From Candidatus Magnetominusculus sp. LBB02 (GTDB lineage Bacteria > Nitrospirota > Thermodesulfovibrionia > Thermodesulfovibrionales > Magnetobacteriaceae), in assembly GCA_022321325.1 (NCBI GenBank), contig JAKOEO010000005.1, positions 38,122 to 85,551 of the forward strand: DNA of 47,430 nucleotides, read 5' to 3'. How positions within the stretch are numbered: the first letter of the stretch is position 1; every line of letters begins with the position of its first letter. The notes below the pieces were generated by a model, which made no database searches, was not told the DNA's origin, and worked only from the letters and a program-made list of their open reading frames with translations. Made by a program: the position numbers and the translations under genes. This document shows, one piece after another, positions 35,722-45,190 of this stretch.

Positions 35722-37557
35722 ATGGCAAAGAAAACTGATGTAGAGGAAAAAACAAACGCTGCTGTGACTCAGCCTGGCATGGGCGCCATCCCTCACGCAA
35801 AAGGGGTAACATTTCGGGTATGGGCGCCCCACGCGGAAAAAGTTTATGTAATCGGAAGTTTTAATGATTGGAACGAAACCTCAACGCCTCTGTTGAGTGA
35901 GGATGGCGGTAAATGGTCAGTTGAAGTACCGGGCGCAAAAGTGGGCGATGAGTACAGATACATAATTCACACCCCTGCCGATTGGAATCTTGCCCCATTA
36001 TCCCGCATAGACCCTTATGCCAGAAAAGTGACGAATTCAGTGGGTAATGGCGTCATATACGACACTAAAGCATTTAGTTGGGGCAGCGATGAGTTTAAAA
36101 TAGCCTCATGGAATGAGCTTGTCATTTACGAAATGCACATCGGCACTTTTAACGTCAAAGAAAAGGGGCATTCCGGCACATTTGACAGCGCCGCCGAAAA
36201 ACTTCCGTACCTTAAAAAACTGGGTATTAATGCCATTGAAGTGATGCCGATAATGGAGTTTCCCGGCGATTTTTCGTGGGGTTACAACCCGTGCCATCCT
36301 TTTGCCGTGCAAAGTCTTTACGGTGGACCGGATGCCTTAAAGAGCTTCATTAAAGCGGCACACGAGCATGACATTGCCGTAATCGTGGATATCGTTTACA
36401 ACCACTTTGGTCCGAGCGACCTTGACCTTTGGCAGTTTGACGGCTGGAGCGAAGATGGCAAAGGCGGGATTTATTTTTACAATGACCGCCGCAGCAGCAC
36501 ACCTTGGGGTGAAACGCGTCCAGATTTTGGACGAGGCGAAGTGCGCCAGTACCTGCGCGATAATGCCGTAATGTGGTTGGAGGATTTCCATGCCGACGGC
36601 ATACGCATGGACTCCATAGTGTATATGAATAGCATTGACGGTATCAGCAATGACATTCCCAATGGCTGGAGCTTGATGCAGTGGATAAATGAGGAAATCA
36701 AAAAACTGTTTCCCGGCAAGATATGTATCGCCGAGGATATGCATAATAATGAATGGGTCACAAAAGACATTGGAGGCGGCGGTGCGGGCTTCGATGCACA
36801 ATGGGATGCCGGATTTGTGCACTTTATTCGACAGGCCGTTATTGTTCTTGACGATGCCTCACGCGACCTCAGCGCTGTCGTCAGGTCTATAGAGCATCGT
36901 TTTGCTTCAGATGCCTTTAAGCGGGTCATCTATACTGAATCGCATGACGAAATTGCCAATGGCAAGGAACGTGTACCAGAAGAGATATGGCCTGGAAAAG
37001 TAGACAGTTGGTTTTCCAAGAAACGCTCTACATTGGGTGGTGCCATTGTGTTGACCGCACCCGGTATTCCGATGATCTTTGAGGGGCAGGAGTTACTTGA
37101 GGACCGCTGGTTTCAGGATAATGTTCCGATTGACTGGTCACGTGCCAAGGACGAACGCGGCATTCTCGCAATGTACCGGGACATGATCGCCCTTAGGCGC
37201 AACATGTCAGGTGTGACACGGGGGTTGTGCGGGCAAAATCTTCATCTCTTTCATTTTGACGATGGGGCCAAACTCATCGCCTTCCACCGATGGGACAAAC
37301 AAGGCCCGACTGACAGTGTCGTTGTGGTAGTGAATATGAGAAATCAAAGCAGGGATGATTATGTCATTGGTTTTCCGCAGGCCGGCTTGTGGAAAACGCG
37401 GTTTAATAGTGACTCAAGCAGCTACGATCAGGATTTTTCCAATCATACATCTGCCGATGTAGATGCTTATGAGGGAGAAATGGACGGTCTGCCCTGCTCT
37501 GGTAAAATAAGCATCGGCCCATACACCGTGGTGATATATTCACAGGATAACAATTGA
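35722..37557 (+). CDS. GH13 alpha-glucan enzyme with CBM48 (branching-enzyme/maltooligosyl-trehalose hydrolase-like)
   Basis: VTFRVWAPHAEKVYVIGSFNDW (CBM48), VIVDIVYNHFGP, DGIRMDSI, IAEDM, YTESHDE. Confidence 0.9.
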   Translation: MAKKTDVEEKTNAAVTQPGMGAIPHAKGVTFRVWAPHAEKVYVIGSFNDWNETSTPLLSEDGGKWSVEVPGAKVGDEYRYIIHTPADWNLAPLSRIDPYARKVTNSVGNGVIYDTKAFSWGSDEFKIASWNELVIYEMHIGTFNVKEKGHSGTFDSAAEKLPYLKKLGINAIEVMPIMEFPGDFSWGYNPCHPFAVQSLYGGPDALKSFIKAAHEHDIAVIVDIVYNHFGPSDLDLWQFDGWSEDGKGGIYFYNDRRSSTPWGETRPDFGRGEVRQYLRDNAVMWLEDFHADGIRMDSIVYMNSIDGISNDIPNGWSLMQWINEEIKKLFPGKICIAEDMHNNEWVTKDIGGGGAGFDAQWDAGFVHFIRQAVIVLDDASRDLSAVVRSIEHRFASDAFKRVIYTESHDEIANGKERVPEEIWPGKVDSWFSKKRSTLGGAIVLTAPGIPMIFEGQELLEDRWFQDNVPIDWSRAKDERGILAMYRDMIALRRNMSGVTRGLCGQNLHLFHFDDGAKLIAFHRWDKQGPTDSVVVVVNMRNQSRDDYVIGFPQAGLWKTRFNSDSSSYDQDFSNHTSADVDAYEGEMDGLPCSGKISIGPYTVVIYSQDNN

Positions 37558-37613
37558 AGCATAGTTGCTAAATAGGCTGTCGGTGTGAAAATCAACCGTG
37601 TGGAGGACTAATT

Positions 37614-37850
37614 ATGAATACGAAGGCAATAGTGATAATGTGGCTTATAGCTGTGGGGTTGGCTTTTACTATCGTACCTTTTAAAGCCTATAACGTTAAT
37701 TTATTTGGCATTGAAATATCTTCAGCTCAGAGGTATGGCTTTGTTTTTAACCTCCCGTTTGAGAATATTTCTTTTTCAATAATCTGTATCGAGGTGGTCT
37801 TGATTAGTATAGTTGCAGCTATTTTGCAATTATCCATTAACCGGAAATAA
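37614..37850 (+). CDS. Small two-TM hypothetical membrane protein
   Basis: 78 aa, SD GGAGGA, two hydrophobic segments. Confidence 0.6.
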   Translation: MNTKAIVIMWLIAVGLAFTIVPFKAYNVNLFGIEISSAQRYGFVFNLPFENISFSIICIEVVLISIVAAILQLSINRK

Positions 37851-38000
37851 GTTGCTATACATTGGCTTCAAAATGCCAATGTGTTTGTACAAACATGTGT
37901 CAACTTTTTATAGCTTACATCAAAGAGGAGAGAAGGCGAATTCTGCTGACTGGCCTTATTTGAGGAAATGATCAAAAAATGAGCAAAGGGCAAAGGATGA

Positions 38001-38495
38001 ACTGAAGATGTTTCATACGACGTGACTGCTCAATTAGGCGGCTGCACGAGTCTCGGTGGTGGAGCGGTTTCTCTGGCCGCGCTAAATATTGGCAGTGGCG
38101 TCGGGGTCTTCCCTCCCGGTTGTTATACAAGCGGCGGCGCAGTGAGTACCGGCGTAGGTACAACAGTTCACCTGCGTGGCTCCGGCGTTTTCATCTTCAG
38201 GCCAACGGGGGCGCTTAATACAGGCGCCAATTCCGCTATTTTGTCCTGGAAAATAGCTCTTGCGCCAGCCAATATTGACGATGCTGGTATTACGATGGTA
38301 GCCGGCGTAACCTTGAAAGGAAGAGCCCTTGCAACTGGGCAGACAGTCACTACAGATACGGATGCAATTACCGTTCCTAGTGGGGCCAACGATTGCTCGG
38401 CACCTACCCCTGTACCGGTAATGATGGGTTTGGGGCAGTTCATATTTGCTTTTTATTCCTCTACATGCTCCACGTCAGGCAGTATTACGGGATAG
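38001..38495 (+). pseudogene. Remnant of an ice-binding-like (DUF3494) protein
   Basis: GSGVFIFRPTGALNTGANSAILS...ITMVAGVTLKGRALATGQTVTTDTDAITVP; in-frame stop at 37998-38000 removes any N-terminus and signal; conserved core appears shortened. Confidence 0.6.
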
Positions 38496-39378
38496 TCCTC
38501 ACCAAACAGTTTATTATAAGCCGATAGCCAGAAACCGCCCTCCGGCATTGGCGAAAGTGCCGAACCCTTGCAGATGATATACCGATTGCCTCTCCAGTTA
38601 ATGCTGGTACTGAAAATCGGGACAAACCAAATCAATCCTATGATTAAATCCTTAAACGGGGCAAGCAGATAGAGAAATGAACTGACGCGGGTGCCAAGTT
38701 TTGCGCCGATATATATATCATGGGAAATTTTAAGCAGACTGGCCACAGCGGCAAACACTACAGAGGCACTTGAAAATGCCGTTACCAGCATAGCAATAAA
38801 GGCCATAAACACGACATTAGTAAACAGCTCGCAGGTATTTAGCGCCCCCAATTTGCCATCTCAGCCCCCAAAGACCTGCCGCTAACGCCGCGTATAATAT
38901 TGCTTACAAGCCCAACCGAAGGGTCGTCCATATGGTGGGAAACCGCCGTCAGATAGTCCCGCTCAACGCGCACATTACTGTCGCTGATAAGAATAAGGTC
39001 ATATTTGGCATGTTTATATGCCGGTATCAGATTGTTGACCTTTGGGTTTAATCCCGCGTTGCAAGGTTCGACGATAATGGAAATATCCTTAGAGCAGTGG
39101 TATTTATCCTGTATCTTCTTTACTACTTTATATGCGGGATCGTTTTTGTCCTGAAGCGTAAAGATTACCTCATATACAGGATAGTCCAGATTGCAGAAGC
39201 TCTCAAGATTGTCATGCAGGCAATCCTCAAGGCCCTTAAGCGGTTTAAGGATTGATATGCCCGGGCGGGGCTTGTTGGTGTCGGCCTCCGGCATTGGGGC
39301 GGTAGTATATGACCTTACGGCAAGCACTTCAAGCAGATACAGGACGGCCACAAATATTATCAACACAGCGATGTACAT
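38453..39378 (-). pseudogene. Internally deleted GT21/HpnI-like ceramide-type glycosyltransferase
   Basis: N-terminal part 38839-39378 (GISILKPLKGLEDCL...ISDSNVRVERDYL...RGVSGRSLGAEMANWGR*) and C-terminal membrane part 38453-38851 in another frame; middle catalytic block (DDY, Q/RxxRW) missing. Confidence 0.7.
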
Positions 39379-39387
39379 TTATACCTC

Positions 39388-40080
39388 CTAATTCCTGAAT
39401 AGCGTCATAGCGACGCCCTTGTTATGCCTGATACATTGTTTTATGGAATCTATGTCGTTGACGCAGTTTAACAGGGTTTTCCATGAGAAGAGATGCTTGG
39501 GCTTGTGAAAGTCACTGTTTGCCAGATGCGGGTATTTCTCAAGGCCGACAACATTGAATATATCGTCTCTGTTGGCAATCTCCCATGCGTCAATATAACG
39601 GGCGTATTTCTCTCTGTTCTTCCAAAGATAAAGCGTATCCCTGTCCATTGTCCTTGTCATATAGTGCGGGTGGCAGGCTACAATTAGGGCGTCCTGGCGC
39701 TTTGCCCTCAGAAATATTTCTTCATAATTCAGACATGCAGGGATAAACTCCTTGATATCGAGAATCAGTATATGAGCAGAGTCATCAATAGAATAATGGT
39801 TTTTTGTTATTTCGATGCCGGAGATAACGAGCATACCGTATTTGTCATAAGCCCTTTTGGCCTCTTCCTTTATATGGCACATATATTGGTTAAAGTTGTC
39901 CGATGTTACGGAGTACTTGAAGCGGTGGGCAAGCTTGCCGAGGGGATTGTCGCCGTTTACCACGTGGTCGGTAATTGCAATTACATCAAAGCCGGCCTGT
40001 CCGAAAATATCTACTGTTTTGCTCAATTGCACTGAGCCGTCGGAGTATGTTGTGTGAATGTGAAAGTCACACAGCAGCAT
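39388..40080 (-). CDS. PHP domain metal-dependent phosphoesterase
   Basis: LLCDFHIHTTYSDGSV...ITDHV...ANSDFHKP PHP motifs. Confidence 0.9.
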   Translation of the reverse strand: MLLCDFHIHTTYSDGSVQLSKTVDIFGQAGFDVIAITDHVVNGDNPLGKLAHRFKYSVTSDNFNQYMCHIKEEAKRAYDKYGMLVISGIEITKNHYSIDDSAHILILDIKEFIPACLNYEEIFLRAKRQDALIVACHPHYMTRTMDRDTLYLWKNREKYARYIDAWEIANRDDIFNVVGLEKYPHLANSDFHKPKHLFSWKTLLNCVNDIDSIKQCIRHNKGVAMTLFRN

Positions 40081-40206
40081 GTCAATGTTGATAACTTCTT
40101 ATCATCTTATAACTATTATAGCTGGGGAATTATTACAGTTTTATGAAGCAACTGTTACAGTTGATGACGGCAGCATTACAATATGGTTAAATCTTCAGAG
40201 GAAGCA

Positions 40207-41454
40207 CTAGAATTTTCTGTTTTTTATGATATAAGAATAATATGTGGCCGCGCTTGTCGGGGTGCGCTCAAGTGTCTCGAAATTTACCTTATACAGCCCG
40301 AATCTGGCGTCGAGGCCATTGAGCCACTCATAGTTGTCAATAAGCGACCAGTAGAAATAACCCCGGATGTCTAAGCCATGTTTTATTTTACAGTGCTCAA
40401 CAAGGTCAATATGTCTTTTGATGAACTGAATCTTTGTGTGGCTGTCCTTTGTGGCTATCCCGTTTTCAGTTATTATCAGAGGGACATTCAGGGTTGACGC
40501 AAATTTCAGCATCTTTTGAAGCCCGCGCGGGTATATCTCCCAGCCCATGTCGGTAAGTCCGTGGCCGTCTATGTCGAGATGTCTCATCTCAACGCCCATC
40601 TTTTTGAACGGGTTGAATCTCATATGTATCCTTGTATAATAATTCACGCCAAAGAAATCGAGTTTTCCTTTTATGGGAACTGAAAATCTCATCTGCTCTT
40701 TAAATGGGAGTTTAAGTCTCAATTGTCCGGTGGCGAAGGCGTCAATCAGGGATTGATTGTAGAAGTGCCTGGCAAAACGGGCAAGGAGATTATCCAGAGG
40801 ATTCCATTTACTCCACGGGGCAAGGGCGGCCATATTATGGGCTACGCTCACTTTTGCGTTTGGACATGCGGCATGGATGATGTCATATGCCGCCGCGTGC
40901 GCCTTTAAGATATTGACAAGGGCCTTTACCCCTAGCTGCGTACTACAGGTTGCCGGCGGGATGCAGCCTTCAAAGTAGCCTGCAATTATCAGCACATATG
41001 GTTCGTTAAAGGTTATCCAGTATTGAACATCCTTCACTACCGCAACAATTTTCTTTACATATGCAAGGAATATGTCTACCGACGCGTCCTCGTGCCAGGG
41101 ATATTTCTTTGCAAACCAGAGCGGATTGGTGAAGTGATGAAGGGTAAGCATAGGCGTAATACCAGACTTAACAAGAGTCTCGATTATTTCTACATAATGG
41201 GCAATCGCCGTCTCATCCCATGTGCGTTCGTGCGGTTGTATTCGCGACCATTCAAGCGAGAATCGGTATGCGTTTACTCCAAGGTCGTTAAGCAGGAGGA
41301 GGTCTTTCCTATACAGCTCATAATGGTTTGTTATTTCAGGTTTTTCGCTAAGTATTGTGTCCCACGAAGACCAATCGGCATGAGGAGACCCCTCAAGCTG
41401 AAAGGCGGATGTGGCAACCCCCCAGAGAAACTTGTCTTCAGTGTATTTGTCCAT
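40207..41454 (-). CDS. GH1 family beta-glucosidase
   Basis: FLWGVATSAFQLEGS, WITFNEPYV (acid/base), LIITENGIA (nucleophile). Confidence 0.95.
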   Translation of the reverse strand: MDKYTEDKFLWGVATSAFQLEGSPHADWSSWDTILSEKPEITNHYELYRKDLLLLNDLGVNAYRFSLEWSRIQPHERTWDETAIAHYVEIIETLVKSGITPMLTLHHFTNPLWFAKKYPWHEDASVDIFLAYVKKIVAVVKDVQYWITFNEPYVLIIAGYFEGCIPPATCSTQLGVKALVNILKAHAAAYDIIHAACPNAKVSVAHNMAALAPWSKWNPLDNLLARFARHFYNQSLIDAFATGQLRLKLPFKEQMRFSVPIKGKLDFFGVNYYTRIHMRFNPFKKMGVEMRHLDIDGHGLTDMGWEIYPRGLQKMLKFASTLNVPLIITENGIATKDSHTKIQFIKRHIDLVEHCKIKHGLDIRGYFYWSLIDNYEWLNGLDARFGLYKVNFETLERTPTSAATYYSYIIKNRKF

Positions 41455-41459
41455 CGTTG

Positions 41460-41465
41460 ATTATA
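41460..41465 (-). promoter_or_regulatory. -10 element of the GH1 gene promoter
   Basis: Reverse strand TATAAT 41465-41460 with TTGTCC about 18 bp upstream; 5 nt from ATG 41454. Confidence 0.55.
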
Positions 41466-41559
41466 CGTAATTGCGCCGCGTTTGGACAAGCCCGACCGCT
41501 CATTGATTATTTGCGGCGTTTTGATGTAGTATTCTCGTGGGTTTACCCGGCTATGAACG

Positions 41560-43353
41560 ATGTGTGACGCATGTAAGAATTCAACCCCGCCGTGGCTTTA
41601 CGCGGCTGTTATAGCGCTTGCCGCAACCGCCTCCTACATCCCCGTTTGGAATAATGATTTCGTCAGTTATGACGACTATAAATACATCTCTGAAAACCCA
41701 TTCATCAAAGGCGGACTTAGTATAGCGTCTGTAAAATGGGCGTTTAGCTCGTTTTATTTTTCTAATTGGCATCCGATTACGTGGCTTTCCTACCTGTCAG
41801 ACGTCTCGTTATATGGATTTAGCGCAAGGGGCTATCACGTTACAAGCCTGTTAATTCACGTACTAAACGCGGTTGTCCTGTTTTTCGCGCTATGTGCGAT
41901 AACCTCTAAAGACAGAACCTTAGAGTGCGCCATTGTGGCGGCGCTATTTGCCGTCCACCCGCTGAACGTTGAGTCGGTCGCATGGGTCTCTGAAAGAAAG
42001 AATTGCCTCTGCGCGTTTTTCTGGTTTATTACGCTGGCTGCCTATGGCCGCTATGTCAATAGACAGACGCTTCTGAGATATTTAACCACATTGTCGGCCT
42101 TTTCCCTGGCGCTGATGTCAAAACCTATGGCGGTAACGCTGCCCTTTACGCTTTTGCTTATTGACTACTGGCCCTGCGGGCGCTTCAAGGCGGGGCAGAC
42201 TGTCATTGGCAAATATCCCATTGCTGGATTAATTGCCGAGAAAATCCCTTTTTTCCTGCTTTCGTTTGTATCGTCAGTGATTACTGTTTATGCACAGAGG
42301 CAGGAGGGGGCGATTATTACTTTTAATCAATTGGCGTTGTCTTTTCGCATTATAAACGCCGTAATGTCGTATGCCGGTTATATAGGGAAAACATTCGTCC
42401 CGTCGCATTTGGCTGTATTTTATCCATATTTAGAGGAGAAATCGTCCATGGTTATCGCAGCCGCCGCAATAATGCTCATTGCGGTAACCGTCCTTGTCTT
42501 TATCAGAAGGAAAACCGCCCCGTATCTTCTTGTGGGATGGCTATGGTATCTGGGGACGCTTGTGCCGTCCATTCAAATCGTGGCGGTGGGGACGGCCTCG
42601 ATGGCGGACAGGTATATGTACATCCCGGAGATTGGGATATTTATTATAATTGCATGGGGCGCTGCACCGCTTCTGAGGCAGCACGGGAAAGTTTTAGTGC
42701 CGGCAGCGGCAATTGTGGCGCTGACGGCCGTCACGTATTTTCAGTCGCGGTATTGGAGAGACTCGGCCACTCTTTATAAACACGCCATCGAGGTTACAGA
42801 GGGCAACTACCTCGCACACAATAACTACGGCCAACTGCTTATGAAACAGGGCAAATTTGACGAGGCAGTTGAACAATTTAAAAAAGGTCTCGATATAATG
42901 CCGACAAACGAAGAGCTTAACTACAACATGTGGCAGGGCCTTGCGGCTAAGGGTACTCCAGATGACAAATATCTTATCAATGCCTCCTCGATATGGTTTA
43001 GCGGCGACGCTGCCGCCCTGTATAAAAAGACAGGCATCAGCTATTTCAATAGCAAAAAGTATAACGACGCCGTGGGGTTTTTCCTTAAATCCCTGATGGT
43101 TAACAAAAAAGACGCAGAGGGCTTCAATTATCTTGGACTGGCCCTGCAGGAAACCGGCCAACTCAAAGAGGCCGCTATGGCATTTAACAAGGCCGTAGAG
43201 CTTAGTCCCTCAACGGCTGTATTTCACTTTAACAAGGCGGCGGCACTGATAAAGACCGGCGACAATAAAACGGCTGCCGCCGCACTAAGACAATCCCTGC
43301 AGCTTGACCCGGAAAACGCCGCCGCCCGGCAAGCGCTCAAAGAAATCGAATAA
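41560..43353 (+). CDS. Multi-TM GT-C-like membrane protein with C-terminal TPR repeats (copy 1)
   Basis: YDDYKYISENPFIKGG...NWHPITWLSYLSDVSLYG; C-terminal TPR units (AHNNYGQLLMKQGKFDEAVEQFKKGL etc.). Confidence 0.85.
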   Translation: MCDACKNSTPPWLYAAVIALAATASYIPVWNNDFVSYDDYKYISENPFIKGGLSIASVKWAFSSFYFSNWHPITWLSYLSDVSLYGFSARGYHVTSLLIHVLNAVVLFFALCAITSKDRTLECAIVAALFAVHPLNVESVAWVSERKNCLCAFFWFITLAAYGRYVNRQTLLRYLTTLSAFSLALMSKPMAVTLPFTLLLIDYWPCGRFKAGQTVIGKYPIAGLIAEKIPFFLLSFVSSVITVYAQRQEGAIITFNQLALSFRIINAVMSYAGYIGKTFVPSHLAVFYPYLEEKSSMVIAAAAIMLIAVTVLVFIRRKTAPYLLVGWLWYLGTLVPSIQIVAVGTASMADRYMYIPEIGIFIIIAWGAAPLLRQHGKVLVPAAAIVALTAVTYFQSRYWRDSATLYKHAIEVTEGNYLAHNNYGQLLMKQGKFDEAVEQFKKGLDIMPTNEELNYNMWQGLAAKGTPDDKYLINASSIWFSGDAAALYKKTGISYFNSKKYNDAVGFFLKSLMVNKKDAEGFNYLGLALQETGQLKEAAMAFNKAVELSPSTAVFHFNKAAALIKTGDNKTAAAALRQSLQLDPENAAARQALKEIE

Positions 43354-43390
43354 GCCAATTCGCCAAATCGTTGCCCCAAACATGCTAAAT

Positions 43391-43399
43391 TGGTATAAT
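43391..43399 (+). promoter_or_regulatory. Extended -10 promoter element of the second TPR gene
   Basis: TGGTATAAT (TGn + TATAAT), 11 nt upstream of ATG 43411. Confidence 0.55.
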
Positions 43400-43410
43400 A
43401 TCCTCACACT

Positions 43411-45153
43411 ATGGACAGGCAGCGCAGACTTATTTATTTAATTATTCTAATGCTCACCGCGGCCACGTTCGTCTGCTATCTCCCGCTGCGATATAACGAA
43501 TTTGTTACATATGACGACTACGACTACATCCTCAAAAACACGCAAATACACAGCGGCCTCAACGTGGAAAATATTAAGTGGGCGCTTACGTCATCATATT
43601 TTTCCTATTGGCACCCGCTTACGTGGATTTCCCACATGATAGACATTGAGCTGTTTGGCCTGAATCCTAAGGGGCATCATATGATTAGCTTGTTCTTTCA
43701 TATAGCCAATACGGTGCTGTTGTTTGCAGCGCTCAGGCTTATGACCGGCAGGCTATGGCAGAGCGCTTTTGTGGCCGCCTTGTTCGCGCTTCACCCGATG
43801 GCTGTTGATTCTGTGGCATGGGCTGCTGAGAGGAAGAATGTACTGTCAACGTTTTTTTGGTTTTTACTCTTTATTTTTTATTACTATTACGCGCGGCGTC
43901 CTGCGTTATGGAGATACCTGGCCGTGTTTGGCACCCTTGCGCTTGGGCTTATGTCAAAGCCTATGCTGGTTACTGTGCCGTTTTTATTGCTGCTTCTGGA
44001 CTACTGGCCCTTGGGGCGATTGAAGGCTGGCAAGCATATTGGCCTGATTATCGAGAAAGTTCCGCTTATGCTGCTTAGCGTCCTATCCCTTTTATTAACC
44101 ACTATCCCCAGGTTGAGAGTTGGGAAGATAATTCCCCATGACTCAGTATCTGTAGGGGCATGGACAGGCAGGGCAGTAAATTCCTATACTGGTTATTTAA
44201 TACATATGATAAGCCCGGCGAAGTTGACCGTGCTGTATCCATTCATATGGGAATGGCCGTGGTGGCAGACTGCGCTATCGGCGGCCTTTTTGTTGTCTGT
44301 TAGTGTGGCCGCCGTGGCTGCGTTTAAGAAATACCCGTATTTGTTTGTGGGCTGGTTCTGGTATTTAGGGACGATGGTGCCGGTTATACAGGTCTTTCTG
44401 GTTAATATATCCCCTATGGCTGACCGCTTTACCTATGTGCCGCTTATTGGGATGTTCATTATAACTGCGTGGGGGATGGGGGATATGTCAAAGAAGACCT
44501 CCAGTGCAAATGCCGTCTATCTGACCGCCGCCTTATCAATACTGGCCGTTTTAGGGGGCTTTACGTGGAGGCAGGTTGGATATTGGAGAGACTCCGGCAC
44601 GCTGTATAGACACGCAATTGACGTAACGCAGGGCAACTACATGGCATATAATAATTACGGCGGCTATCTGGAGTCAAACGGCAAATTGGACGAGGCAATG
44701 GTTCAATTTGAGAAGGGCCTTCAGATCACCCCGGATAATGAAGAGTTAAGCTACAACAAGGGTCATTTGCTCATCCTGATGGGTAAGGGGAAGGAGGCAG
44801 AGGGATATATTCTGCGCTCTGCCCGCATATGGTATAAGGGCGACAGCGCTAACTTTTATAAACGTCTCTCTGCCTCATTACTATCAGAGGGGAAATATGC
44901 CGAGTCCCTCGAATATATAACAAAGCTCCTTCTTATCAACCCAAAGGACACGGACGACCACAAACTATTGTCAGAGGCGTTGACTGGTCTGAAGAGATAT
45001 ACAGAGGCCCTTGCAGCGATAGAAAAGGGGATTAGCCTTTCGCCAAAAGACGCAGATTTATATTACAGAAAGGGTATGATTCTTATGAAAATGGGACAAA
45101 CTGAGGCGGCAGAGGCGGCATTTAGGCAGTCTTCGGCCTTAAAACATCCTTAG
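43411..45153 (+). CDS. Multi-TM GT-C-like membrane protein with C-terminal TPR repeats (copy 2, tandem paralogue)
   Basis: Same architecture and motifs as 41560..43353 (YDDYDYILKNTQIHSGL...YWHPLTWISHMIDIELFG; MAYNNYGGYLESNGKLDEAMVQFEKGL). Confidence 0.87.
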   Translation: MDRQRRLIYLIILMLTAATFVCYLPLRYNEFVTYDDYDYILKNTQIHSGLNVENIKWALTSSYFSYWHPLTWISHMIDIELFGLNPKGHHMISLFFHIANTVLLFAALRLMTGRLWQSAFVAALFALHPMAVDSVAWAAERKNVLSTFFWFLLFIFYYYYARRPALWRYLAVFGTLALGLMSKPMLVTVPFLLLLLDYWPLGRLKAGKHIGLIIEKVPLMLLSVLSLLLTTIPRLRVGKIIPHDSVSVGAWTGRAVNSYTGYLIHMISPAKLTVLYPFIWEWPWWQTALSAAFLLSVSVAAVAAFKKYPYLFVGWFWYLGTMVPVIQVFLVNISPMADRFTYVPLIGMFIITAWGMGDMSKKTSSANAVYLTAALSILAVLGGFTWRQVGYWRDSGTLYRHAIDVTQGNYMAYNNYGGYLESNGKLDEAMVQFEKGLQITPDNEELSYNKGHLLILMGKGKEAEGYILRSARIWYKGDSANFYKRLSASLLSEGKYAESLEYITKLLLINPKDTDDHKLLSEALTGLKRYTEALAAIEKGISLSPKDADLYYRKGMILMKMGQTEAAEAAFRQSSALKHP

Positions 45154-45190
45154 TCAGTTTCATTTTCCCATTAAAATGTTATTATAATAA

